Below the pieces are notes generated by a model. The model was not told where the DNA came from, ran no database searches, and worked only from the letters and a program-made list of their open reading frames with translations. From Clostridia bacterium (GTDB taxonomy: Bacteria > Bacillota_A > Clostridia > Oscillospirales > CAG-272): 6,456 nucleotides of DNA. Shown one piece after another: positions 1 to 6,456 of this stretch. The position numbers and the translations under genes were made by a program. Location: contig JAGAIH010000012.1 in the NCBI GenBank assembly GCA_017626655.1, forward strand, positions 1 through 6,456, in the 5' to 3' direction. The first letter of the stretch is position 1. Each line of letters starts with the position of its first letter.

Positions 1-1497
1 GGCTGTGAGCCCCGCCAGCCGTGGCAGGATCTCTATACCCCCATCAAGGAGGAGATCGCCATCAACAAGAGCTACGGCTTCGACCATACCGTCCTTCTCC
101 AGTACGATGCCCTCATCCGCCCCGATATGGTGGAGCTGATGAAGGCCGAGCTGGACGAGCATATGGAGCTGGGCCTGTGGTTTGAGATGGGCCGCCCCCT
201 CACCGAGGCCGTGGGCATTGAGTGGAGAGGCCGCCCCGGCTACGATTGGGACTGGTTCGTCAACCCCGGCTTCCTCCCCGCCTACACCCCCGAGCAGAGA
301 GAGGCCCTCATCGACGAGGCCTTCCGCCTCTTCAAGGAGATCTTCGGCTTCTACCCCAAGGTGGCGGGCTCCTGGCTCCTGGATACCCATTCGGTCAACT
401 ACATGAGCGACAAGTACGATCTCTCCGCCATCTGCATCTGCCGCGAGCAGTGGGGCGTGGACGCCTACACCCTCTGGGGCGGCTACTACAGCGGCGGTTA
501 CTATCCTGCCCGCAACAATATGCTCTGTCCCGCCCAGACCCCCGAGGCGGGGTGCAGGACCCCCGTCTTCCGTATGCTGGGCATCGACCCCATCTACGGC
601 TTTGACGAGAGCAAGTACACTGACAAGCTCTCGGGCTGTCCTACCATGGAGCCTGTCTGGGGCCCCGGTGCCGATCCCAACGTGGTGGACTGGTATCTGG
701 AGACCTACTACAAGAATCCCTGCCTGACCTTCTCCCAGATGACCACGGGCCAGGAGAACAGCTTCGGTTGGGAGTGGATCGGGAAGGGCTACCGTATGCA
801 GGCCGAAAAGATCGCAGCCTACCGCGATAAGGGACTTCTTACCGTCCAAAAGCTGGGGGACACCGGCGCGGATATGCGGCGGAGCATGACGATCACCCCC
901 GCCACCGCCCTGACCGCCTACGAGGACTGGGCCCACGACGGCTCCGACCCTGCCAAGGTCTGCCGCTCGGTGTGGTACAGCTGCGCCAACTACCGCGTGA
1001 ATATCTTCCAGCAGGGAAATAAGCTCTTCATCCGCGACCTGAACAAATTCGACGACCGCTACGTGGAGCGCTTCACCGAGCGCCCCTGCGAGGCCTGGGA
1101 CGCGGTGTACGACAATCTCCCCATGGTGGACGGCCGCATCTGGAGCAAGGAAGGGAAGGACTGCGCCCTGTCTCTGGAGTTCGCCGCCCGTCCCGACGGC
1201 TTTACCTGCGTGGAGCATGGACAGGCTCTGGAGGTGATCCTGCACTTCGAGAATACCGTCCAGGGACTCATCTACCTCTCCCCCAAGGGCATCTCCTTCG
1301 AGGGCTGTGGCGTGCTGACCTACACGTTGGGCGTGCCCCACGATACCGCCGTCACCTATGAGGACGGCGAGTTCCGCTACACCCACAACGGCTATGACTA
1401 CGCCCTGCCCGTGGAGGGCTGCCGCGTGGAGGAGACCGAGGAGGGCTACCGCCTGGTGCCCACCGGAGCGGTCCGGCTGGATATGAGCAAGAGATAA
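1..1497 (+). CDS. DUF3863-like protein of unknown function, 5' end missing
   Basis: The reading frame is open from the first base of the window and ends at TAA 1495-1497, so 498 C-terminal residues are visible and the true start lies upstream. The first in-frame ATG, at 127, is probably internal: the 42 residues before it read as good protein (LLQYDAL at 32-38) and no Shine-Dalgarno site precedes it. Conserved-looking blocks, numbered in the visible fragment, are GSWLLDTHS (123-131) and a stretch rich in Cys, Trp, Gly and Tyr at about 144-173 that includes AYTLWGG. I match this from memory to bacterial DUF3863-type proteins, which I think resemble polysaccharide-deacetylase or glycosidase barrels; no search was run. 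The C-terminal third or so looks beta-rich, like an accessory sandwich domain (inference). A carbohydrate-related role is plausible but unproven. No membrane segment is visible in this part. It is probably co-transcribed with the PHP gene 44 bases downstream. Confidence 0.7.
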   Translation, partial: GCEPRQPWQDLYTPIKEEIAINKSYGFDHTVLLQYDALIRPDMVELMKAELDEHMELGLWFEMGRPLTEAVGIEWRGRPGYDWDWFVNPGFLPAYTPEQREALIDEAFRLFKEIFGFYPKVAGSWLLDTHSVNYMSDKYDLSAICICREQWGVDAYTLWGGYYSGGYYPARNNMLCPAQTPEAGCRTPVFRMLGIDPIYGFDESKYTDKLSGCPTMEPVWGPGADPNVVDWYLETYYKNPCLTFSQMTTGQENSFGWEWIGKGYRMQAEKIAAYRDKGLLTVQKLGDTGADMRRSMTITPATALTAYEDWAHDGSDPAKVCRSVWYSCANYRVNIFQQGNKLFIRDLNKFDDRYVERFTERPCEAWDAVYDNLPMVDGRIWSKEGKDCALSLEFAARPDGFTCVEHGQALEVILHFENTVQGLIYLSPKGISFEGCGVLTYTLGVPHDTAVTYEDGEFRYTHNGYDYALPVEGCRVEETEEGYRLVPTGAVRLDMSKR

Positions 1498-1541
1498 GAG
1501 AGACCTACATACATTCAAAGAAACCGAGGCATACTACCCCC

Positions 1542-2318
1542 ATGAAAACCAATTACCACTCCCACACCCACCGCTGTAACCACGCCGAGACAGGCGAGAG
1601 GCGGTACATCGAGGCCGCTCTGAAGGAGGGCTTCAAGATTTTCGGCTTTGCCGACCATGTCCCCCAGCCCTATACCGACTTCCGCTCGGGGATGCGGATG
1701 CAGCCCGATGAGACCGCCGATTACGTGAACACCCTCTGCGCCCTCAAGGAGGAGTACCGAGGGGAGATCGATATCCACGTCGGCTTTGAGGCCGAGTACC
1801 TGCCCACCCTCTTCGACGACCTGCTCCGCCTGCTGGAGCCTCACCCCTACGAGTACCTGGTCATGGGCCAGCATTTCCTGGACTTTGAGAAGGGCGGCAC
1901 CTATACGGGCTTTCCCACCGACAGCGAGGCGGTGCTCTCCCACTACGTGGACCAGTGCGCCGAGGGACTGAACACGGGGGCCTTCTCCTGCGTGGTCCAC
2001 CCCGATATCCTCAACTTCCGCGGGGAGGAGTCTGTCTACCGCGCCGAGATGCGCCGCCTCTGCCGGGAGGCCAAGGCCTGCGGAGTCCCGCTGGAGTATA
2101 ACCTCCTGGGCCTGGGTACCCACCGCCACTACCCCAACCCCGTCTTCTGGGAGGAGGCCGCCGTTGTGGGCAACAAGGTCATCCTGGGCTGGGACGCCCA
2201 CGCCCCCTCCTGGCTGGAGCAGCCCGAGCTGGAGGCCCAAGCCGACGCCTTCCTCCGCTCCCTGGGGCTGAAGCGTATCGAGACCCTGACCCTCATCCGC
2301 CCCCATGCCAAGAACTGA
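1542..2318 (+). CDS. PHP-domain phosphoesterase, histidinol-phosphatase (HisJ/HisK) family
   Basis: This is a complete 258-residue cytoplasmic protein, close to the usual length of the family. All PHP metal-site motifs are present in order: HSHTH at 6-10, FADH at 36-39, GFEAEY at 81-86, MGQH ending at H111, HPD at 153-155, and a C-terminal GWDAH with D218 and H220. Proteins of this family remove phosphate from L-histidinol phosphate (histidine biosynthesis, EC 3.1.3.15) using a trinuclear metal centre. The ATG at 1542 puts HSHTH right at the N terminus, as is typical. The ribosome binding site is poor (GAGG at 1526-1529, 12 bases away), which fits modest translation or coupling to the upstream gene. 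No histidine-biosynthesis gene is visible nearby, so the substrate could be another phosphomonoester. A hairpin terminator follows directly. Family assignment is firm; exact substrate is inferred. Confidence 0.9.
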   Translation: MKTNYHSHTHRCNHAETGERRYIEAALKEGFKIFGFADHVPQPYTDFRSGMRMQPDETADYVNTLCALKEEYRGEIDIHVGFEAEYLPTLFDDLLRLLEPHPYEYLVMGQHFLDFEKGGTYTGFPTDSEAVLSHYVDQCAEGLNTGAFSCVVHPDILNFRGEESVYRAEMRRLCREAKACGVPLEYNLLGLGTHRHYPNPVFWEEAAVVGNKVILGWDAHAPSWLEQPELEAQADAFLRSLGLKRIETLTLIRPHAKN

Positions 2319-2323
2319 AGCAT

Positions 2324-2355
2324 ACCGCCTCCGCTCTCGGGGGCGGTCTTTCTTT
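2324..2355 (+). terminator. Rho-independent terminator after the PHP gene
   Basis: A nine-pair stem (ACCGCCTCC with GGGGGCGGT, one T-G wobble) encloses a six-base loop and is followed by TCTTTCTTT. It begins five bases after the stop codon at 2316-2318, so it ends the transcript carrying the DUF3863-like and PHP genes. Confidence 0.85.
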
Positions 2356-2380
2356 GCCTCGGCAATTTCGTTGTATTCAA

Positions 2381-2398
2381 GCAAAAATATTTTTTTGC
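2381..2398. repeat. A/T-rich inverted repeat abutting the -35 box
   Basis: GCAAAAA (2381-2387) and TTTTTGC (2392-2398) form a perfect seven-base inverted repeat around the spacer TATT, ending two bases before the -35 hexamer of the first binding-protein promoter. It could be an operator, an UP-like element that boosts the promoter, or a weak extra terminator. The second paralog's promoter has no equivalent. Function is inferred only from position. Confidence 0.4.
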
Positions 2399-2400
2399 GG

Positions 2401-2429
2401 TTGACTTATGAGCAACTTTGTGATATAAT
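2401..2429 (+). promoter_or_regulatory. Sigma-A promoter of the first solute-binding gene
   Basis: The -35 box is TTGACT (2401-2406) and the -10 box is TATAAT (2424-2429), with a 17-base spacer and an extended -10 TG at 2421-2422. Eleven of twelve hexamer bases match consensus. Transcription should start near 2436, giving a leader of about 115 bases. Confidence 0.9.
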
Positions 2430-2435
2430 AAAAGA

Positions 2436-2551
2436 GTATCCGGGCAGCTTTGTGCAGGTTGCCCATATGCGCGCGTGCTGACTTGTGGATCCTGCTGATC
2501 TACGGGGAATGGCGCGCTTCGTATCCCACTAAATTTTTGAGGAGGATCTCT
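2436..2551 (+). other. Long 5' leader of the first solute-binding gene
   Basis: This leader of about 115 bases is more than three times as long as that of the paralog. It can form a small hairpin (GGGCA 2442-2446 with TGCCC 2460-2464). It also has two GCGCGC blocks (2469-2474 and 2512-2517) that could pair across the middle. I recognise no known riboswitch. It ends in a strong Shine-Dalgarno site. A structured regulatory role is possible but not shown. Confidence 0.4.
2539..2546 (+). promoter_or_regulatory. Ribosome binding site that fixes the start at 2552
   Basis: GAGGAGGA lies five bases before ATG 2552. This ideal site marks 2552 as the start, although that frame is one base out of register with the body of the gene. 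The in-frame candidates (TTG 2574, ATG 2598, ATG 2601) have no comparable site in front of them. Confidence 0.85.
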
Positions 2552-4040
2552 ATGAAGACCAAACTGACGAAGCTTGCCTGCCTGCTTCTGGCGGGGGATG
2601 ATGCTCCTGTCCTGCTTTATTGCCTGCGGCGATAACACCGAGGACGTGGAGGACAAGACCTCCGGCGAGGCCGCGACCGAGGGCGAGACCCAGGATCCCG
2701 TCCAGGCCGCTCTGGACAACCTGGGCGACATCGACTACGGCGGCCGTGAATTCACCGTCCTGTACGGCGCCGGCCAGAAGGAAGAGAACTACGGCGTCAA
2801 CGAGACCGTCGACAAGGACGGCGGCGCCAGCCAGATCATCAACGACGCCGTCTATGAGCGCAACACCCTCCTGGAGGAGCGTTGCAACCTGGTGTACGGC
2901 AATATGGAAGGTGACGTGCAGAGCAGAGCCCGCACCGAGGCCTCCGCGCCTACCGGTGACTTCCAGTTCATGGACACCTCCCTCCGCGACCAGGCGACCC
3001 TGGCGACCAACGGCTTCCTCTACGATTTCAACGCCCTGCAGGTGGACCTGGACGGCGAGTGGTGGGACAGCGGTACGGCTAACTTCGTGCTGGCCGGCGG
3101 CGTCTACTTCATGACTGGCTCCACCAACACCCGCGACGACGGCGTGACCTACGTCCTGATCTTTAACAAGGATCTGCAGAAGACCTACTCCAACACGGTC
3201 CCCAACCCCTACGATACCGTCAAGAGCTGGGAGTGGACGCTGGACTACTTCAACAACGTCATCCAGGGCATCTCCAACGATAACGGTGACGGTAAGTGGG
3301 ATGAGATGGATACCTACGGCTTCATCAACACCTGGGAGTACGGCAACACCTTCTTCCTGGCCTCCGACCTGCGCTACGTCATCAACGACGAGACCGTGGA
3401 CTATCCCGAGCTGTTCCTGGCTTCCTCCAGCAACATGGAGAAGGCTCTGAACGTTCTGGAGCTGTCCCGCGCGATCTACCACAACAACAACGCCTCCTAC
3501 ATGTCTCCCGCCGGCCAGGAGAATCTGGGTCTGGCCGCCTTCAAGGAGGGCCGAGGCCTGTTCTACGGTGAGGTCGCCCAGTACCTCTCCACCCTGAACC
3601 GCGAGATGACCGACGGCAACTACGGCGTTCTGCCCGTGCCGAAGTACGATAAGGCCCAGGAGTTCTACCGCACCTGGACCCACGACAGCGGCTCCGCCTT
3701 CTCGGTCACCTCCGCTATCCCCGAGAAGGACGCCGAGGTGATCGGTCAGATCATGTCCGCCTACGCCATCCTGTCCCACCAGAAGCTGAAGCCCGCTTAC
3801 TACGACACCATGCTCAAGAGCCGCGGTGTCCAGGACGCCGAGTCTGCCGAGATCCTGGATCTCATCTTCCAGAACCGCGTCTACGACCTGGCCTTCTACT
3901 TCGACCTGGGCTTCTACGACGTCTTCAAGTCCAACGTCAACGATAAGAACACCGAGCGCTTCTCCTCCGCCTACAGCTCCGCCGCTAAGGGCTTCGACAG
4001 AAAGCTCAAGACCATCCTCCGCAAGCTGGAGAATGACTGA
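2552..4040 (+). CDS. Extracellular solute-binding lipoprotein (sugar ABC type), paralog 1, frameshifted in its signal peptide
   Basis: From ATG 2552 the frame stops at TAA 2633-2635; the body of the protein is in the next frame and ends at TGA 4038-4040. Dropping one G from the run at 2593-2597 joins them into a 495-residue protein, exactly the length of its neighbour. The restored N terminus has lysines at 2, 4 and 7, a hydrophobic core and a lipobox FIAC with C25 as the lipid anchor (C21, in LLSC, is an alternative). A Glu/Asp-rich tether follows. Solute-binding landmarks, in restored numbering, are WWD (170-172), NPYDTVK (from 218), an EF-hand-like loop (242-253, NGDGKWDE) and YGVLPVPKYDKAQ (from 357). 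It should capture an oligosaccharide or other solute outside the membrane for an ABC importer; no permease or ATPase gene is adjacent. An intact-frame call could only begin at TTG 2574 or ATG 2598, giving a poor signal peptide without basic residues. The ligand is unknown. Confidence 0.85.
2593..2597 (+). other. Five-G run at the apparent frameshift
   Basis: The sequence GCGGGGGATGATG reads Ala-Gly-Asp-Asp from ATG 2552 and soon hits a stop. With four Gs it reads Ala-Gly-Met-Met and continues through the lipobox into the mature protein. This is the simplest position for the one-base shift, because the signal-peptide codons fit well on both sides of it. Confidence 0.75.
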
Positions 4041-4057
4041 TCCAATTTGATCTACCC

Positions 4058-4089
4058 GGATCGGGCCGTTTTGGCCCGGTCCTTTTTTT
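4058..4089 (+). terminator. Rho-independent terminator after paralog 1
   Basis: A ten-pair stem (GGATCGGGCC with GGCCCGGTCC, one T-G wobble) encloses the loop GTTTT and is followed by seven Ts (4083-4089). It starts 17 bases after the stop and isolates paralog 1 from paralog 2. Confidence 0.92.
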
Positions 4090-4125
4090 GTATAAAGCGA
4101 CAATGCCGTTTGGCTATGGTCTTTC

Positions 4126-4154
4126 TTGACAAATATAAGGTTTTGTGCTATAAT
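4126..4154 (+). promoter_or_regulatory. Consensus sigma-A promoter of paralog 2
   Basis: TTGACA (4126-4131) and TATAAT (4149-4154) are both perfect hexamers with a 17-base spacer, plus an extended -10 TG at 4146-4147. The expected start is near 4161, giving a leader of about 34 bases. Such a promoter predicts high expression. Confidence 0.95.
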
Positions 4155-4194
4155 CAACCGTGTGTACCCTTAATTTCTGAAAGGAGAATAGATC

Positions 4195-5682
4195 ATGAGC
4201 AAAAAGATCCGTCTTATGAGCCTGCTTCTGGCTCTTTTGATGGTCGCCTCGACCTTCTTAGCCTGCGGTCAGATCACCGAGGATCCCGAGGTCGAGTCCG
4301 GCAGCGGGTCCGAGATCGCCACCGAGGAGGAGACCAACCCCGTGGAGGACGCCCTGAACGCCCTGCGCGGTGAGGTGGACTGGGGAGGAAACGACTTCGG
4401 TATCCTCTACGTCAATGAGTTCGGCTATACCGAGGAGGTGGAGGCCGAGCCCGACAGCGGCGATACCACGGGCAGCGGTGTCATCAACGACGCCGTGTTC
4501 GAGCGCAATACCCTCTTCGAGGAGTACTGCAAACTGAACTTCGTGTTGATCCCCGTGTCCAACGGCGGAGTCACCAGCCAGCTGCAGAGCGAGGTGCAGA
4601 CCGCTACCGGCGACTTCCATCTGGTGACCACCACCACCGATACCGCCGCCAACAACGCCACCTCCGGCTACCTGTACAACTACCTGGATCTGGATATCGA
4701 TCTGGAGCAGCCCTGGTGGGATGCCGGTACCCTGGAGTTCGCCCTGGACGGCCGCGTGTTCTTCATGGACGGTCCCTTCAACATCGTGGACGACGACGTG
4801 ACCTTCGTCTTCATGTTCAACAAGGTGCTGCGCGAAGAGTACCAGATCGCCAACCCCTACGATACCGTCAAGGCAGGCGACTGGACTCTGGAGCATTTCA
4901 ACTCCATCGTCAAGGAGCTGGCCACCGAGAACGGTGACGGCAAGTGGGACGAGAAGGACACCTACGGCTTCTCCACCCCCGGCTCCATCGGCAACACCTT
5001 CTTCTACGGCGCCGGCCTGCAGTACGTGGTCAACAACCGCGAGATGGACACCCCCGAGCTGGTGCTGAACGCCAAGATGGAGCAGGCTCTGAACGTGCTG
5101 GAGCTTGCCCGTACCATCATTCACGACAATAACTCCTCCTACGTGGCCGCTCAAGGTCAGGAGGGGATCTCCAAGGAAATCTTCGTGCAGGGCCGTTCCC
5201 TGTTCTACTGCGAGGCCGCCAGCTATCTGCGAGGGCTGAACGCCACCATGGACCGCGAGTACGGCGTGGTGCCCGTGCCCAAGTACGATAAGGCACAGGC
5301 CAACTACACCACCTGGAGACACTCCATCGGCTCGACCCTGTCCATCCCCACCTCGGTGGCCAAGAACGACATGGAGCAGTTCGCCATGGTCCTGGAGACC
5401 TATACCCTGCTGTCCCAGAAGCTGGTCCGTCCCGCTTACTACGACACCATGCTGACCACCCGTAACGTCCAGGACGTGGAGTCCTCCGAAATGCTGGACC
5501 TCATCTTCCTGAACCGTACCTACGACATGGCTATGTACTTCACCCAGCTGGGCTTTGGCAACCTGTTCGCGGATGCCGTTCTCAGCTCGGGCAGTAACTT
5601 CGCCTCCTCCTACGCCTCCAACAGCAAGCGCTTCGACAAGCAGATCGCCACCATCCTGCGTAAGCTCCAGAATCCTCGCTGA
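4195..5682 (+). CDS. Extracellular solute-binding lipoprotein (sugar ABC type), paralog 2, intact
   Basis: This complete 495-residue protein starts at ATG 4195, seven bases after AAGGAGA (4181-4187). The N terminus is a lipoprotein signal: lysines at 3 and 4, Arg6, a Leu/Ala-rich core, and lipobox FLAC with C24 as the lipidated residue. An acidic Ser/Gly/Glu tether follows. WWD (174-176), NPYDTVK (from 220), the EF-hand-like loop with NGDGKWDE (244-255) and YGVVPVPKYDKAQ (from 356) match the neighbour at nearly the same positions. The two proteins look roughly half identical by eye. Members of this class sit on the outer face of the membrane and pass sugars to an ABC permease. The EF-hand-like loop may bind calcium, although its first position is Thr. 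The gene is its own transcription unit, with promoter 4126-4154 and terminator 5708-5737. The ligand is not predictable from sequence alone. Confidence 0.93.
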   Translation: MSKKIRLMSLLLALLMVASTFLACGQITEDPEVESGSGSEIATEEETNPVEDALNALRGEVDWGGNDFGILYVNEFGYTEEVEAEPDSGDTTGSGVINDAVFERNTLFEEYCKLNFVLIPVSNGGVTSQLQSEVQTATGDFHLVTTTTDTAANNATSGYLYNYLDLDIDLEQPWWDAGTLEFALDGRVFFMDGPFNIVDDDVTFVFMFNKVLREEYQIANPYDTVKAGDWTLEHFNSIVKELATENGDGKWDEKDTYGFSTPGSIGNTFFYGAGLQYVVNNREMDTPELVLNAKMEQALNVLELARTIIHDNNSSYVAAQGQEGISKEIFVQGRSLFYCEAASYLRGLNATMDREYGVVPVPKYDKAQANYTTWRHSIGSTLSIPTSVAKNDMEQFAMVLETYTLLSQKLVRPAYYDTMLTTRNVQDVESSEMLDLIFLNRTYDMAMYFTQLGFGNLFADAVLSSGSNFASSYASNSKRFDKQIATILRKLQNPR

Positions 5683-5707
5683 TCCCATCTGATACCATCG
5701 CGCCTGA

Positions 5708-5737
5708 GGGCGGGGCCTTGACGGCCCCGCCCTTTTT
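5708..5737 (+). terminator. Rho-independent terminator after paralog 2
   Basis: A perfect ten-pair G+C-only stem (GGGCGGGGCC with GGCCCCGCCC) encloses the loop TTGAC and is followed by five Ts. It lies 25 bases after the stop codon and should be very efficient. Confidence 0.95.
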
Positions 5738-5888
5738 GCCGATCGGGACGGCAAGACAGAGCAAGCCCCGTGACGGTCTCTTTGTTCACAGGGGATCCAT
5801 GTCAAAATGCACGAAAATGCTCATGGGGAGCCAACCTGAGGATACAAAACAACGATTTTGAATTTTTTTTCACAAACCCCTTGCATAT

Positions 5889-5916
5889 TTGACGGTTTTG
5901 GTATAAAATATATACT
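5889..5916 (+). promoter_or_regulatory. Probable promoter of gap
   Basis: TTGACG (5889-5894) and TATACT (5911-5916) each match five of six consensus bases with a 16-base spacer. An overlapping alternative is TTGCAT (5881-5886) with TAAAAT (5904-5909) at 17 bases. Either gives a leader of about 65 to 75 bases. The surrounding A+T-rich tract (about 5855-5915) contrasts with the G+C-rich genes. The rest of the 5738-5988 gap holds no gene that I can support. Confidence 0.7.
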
Positions 5917-5921
5917 TGGAA

Positions 5922-5938
5922 AGGGATGGAAACTCCCT
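5922..5938 (+). other. Small hairpin at the predicted 5' end of the gap mRNA
   Basis: AGGGA (5922-5926) pairs with TCCCT (5934-5938) around a seven-base loop. With the -10 box at 5911-5916 the transcript would start almost exactly at the base of this stem. A 5'-terminal stem can slow mRNA decay in Gram-positive bacteria; here that role is inferred from position only. Confidence 0.4.
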
Positions 5939-5988
5939 GACCACTGGTTTTGTTAGAAAAAAATTATATAAAATGGAGGATCACTACC

Positions 5989-6456
5989 ATGTCCGTAAAA
6001 GTTGCTATCAATGGCTTTGGCCGTATCGGTCGTCTGGCTTTCCGTCAGATGTTCGGCGCTGAGGGCTACGAGATCGTCGCTATCAACGATCTGACCAAGC
6101 CTTCCATGCTCGCTCACCTGCTGAAGTACGACACCGCTCAGGGCCGCTACGACGGTCACACCGTCGTCGCTGACGATGAGGCCGGCACCATCACCGTTGA
6201 CGGTCAGACCATCAAGATCTCCGCTGAGAAGGACGCCGCTAACTGCCCTTGGGCCGCTAACAACGTCGACGTCGTCCTGGAGTGCACCGGCTTCTACTGC
6301 TCCACCGAGAAGTCCCAGGCTCACATCAACGCAGGCGCAAAGAAGGTCGTTATCTCTGCTCCCGCAGGTAAGGATCTGAAGACCATCGTCTTCGGCGTCA
6401 ACGAGAAGACCCTGTCCGCTGAGGACACCATCATCTCCGCCGCTTCCTGCACCACC
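5989..6456 (+). CDS. gap: Glyceraldehyde-3-phosphate dehydrogenase, 3' end missing
   Basis: The first 156 codons are present and the frame runs off the window. GAPDH (EC 1.2.1.12) oxidises glyceraldehyde-3-phosphate to 1,3-bisphosphoglycerate with NAD in cytoplasmic glycolysis. Visible motifs are the Rossmann loop INGFGRIGR (7-15), ND at 33-34 (an acidic residue at the position favouring NAD over NADP), ECTGFY followed by a Ser/Thr, SAPA, and the catalytic ASCTT with C154 at the very end of the window. The full family length is about 335 residues, so roughly half is missing. The start ATG 5989 lies eight bases after GGAGGA (5975-5980). Alanine codons are mainly GCT (14 GCT, 4 GCC, 3 GCA), unlike the GCC-rich upstream genes, which fits a highly expressed housekeeping gene. 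It has its own promoter and is not part of the binding-protein units. Confidence 0.97.
   Translation, partial: MSVKVAINGFGRIGRLAFRQMFGAEGYEIVAINDLTKPSMLAHLLKYDTAQGRYDGHTVVADDEAGTITVDGQTIKISAEKDAANCPWAANNVDVVLECTGFYCSTEKSQAHINAGAKKVVISAPAGKDLKTIVFGVNEKTLSAEDTIISAASCTT

Noticed and set aside
1515..2384. Minus-strand open frame opposite the PHP gene
   Set aside because: The plus strand encodes every PHP metal-binding motif; the reverse frame has no recognisable domain and crosses the terminator.
2509..2532. Seven-codon mini-frame in the leader of paralog 1 as a possible leader peptide
   Set aside because: The GGGG before its ATG is too close to work as a ribosome binding site, and there is no run of regulatory codons or attenuator hairpin after it.
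2574..2600. TTG 2574 as the true start of paralog 1
   Set aside because: It has no Shine-Dalgarno site, gives a signal peptide with only one basic residue and a Trp, and ignores the ideal site and ATG at 2552. It remains the only way to read the gene without a frameshift apart from the internal ATGs at 2598 and 2601.
2550..5805. Two very long minus-strand open frames (about 535 and 515 codons) opposite the solute-binding genes
   Set aside because: They mirror the codon pattern of the G+C-rich plus-strand genes, are Val/Gly/Leu-rich with low complexity, and run through the promoters and terminators of the real genes. The plus-strand products have clear family motifs.
5805..5821. Direct repeat AAAATGC at a ten-base period in the gap upstream region
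   Set aside because: Only two short copies exist, far from the promoter hexamers and without symmetry, so chance is sufficient.
5856..5875. Possible Rex (NADH-sensing repressor) operator upstream of gap, TTTTGAA and TTCACAA
   Set aside because: Only the right half matches the motif, and the space between halves is six bases rather than the usual four. The long T run makes chance similarity likely.

Overview
The window looks like a G+C-rich Clostridia genome, probably an uncultured gut Oscillospiraceae-type bacterium (inference). The reasons are Gram-positive-style Shine-Dalgarno sites, consensus sigma-A promoters set in A+T-rich gaps, lipoprotein-type sugar-binding proteins with Clostridia-style features, and a glycolytic GAPDH. 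All genes read on the + strand. No RNA gene, CRISPR array, insertion sequence or phage feature was seen.

Layout: (1) 1-1497 is the 3' part of a gene for a large protein that I match from memory, not from a search, to the DUF3863-type group. (2) 44 bases later, without an intervening terminator, comes a complete PHP-domain phosphoesterase of the histidinol-phosphatase family (1542-2318), closed by a hairpin terminator. (3) Two tandem paralogous genes for extracellular solute-binding lipoproteins follow (2552-4040 and 4195-5682). Each has its own near-perfect promoter and its own strong terminator, and no permease or ATPase gene lies beside them. (4) 5989 to the window end is the 5' third to half of gap (glyceraldehyde-3-phosphate dehydrogenase), with its own promoter.

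The most notable point is in the first solute-binding gene. Its well-placed ribosome binding site and ATG (2552) are one base out of frame with the rest of the protein. Removing one G from the five-G run at 2593-2597 restores a complete lipoprotein signal peptide and gives exactly 495 residues, the same length as the paralog. This is a sequencing or assembly error, a real inactivating mutation, or a slippage or phase-variation switch; the sequence alone cannot decide.

Functionally the window suggests carbohydrate capture at the cell surface (two binding proteins that must use permeases encoded elsewhere), with central glycolysis next door. The DUF3863-like and PHP genes form a separate, earlier transcription unit. 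I see no convincing new multi-gene system here.
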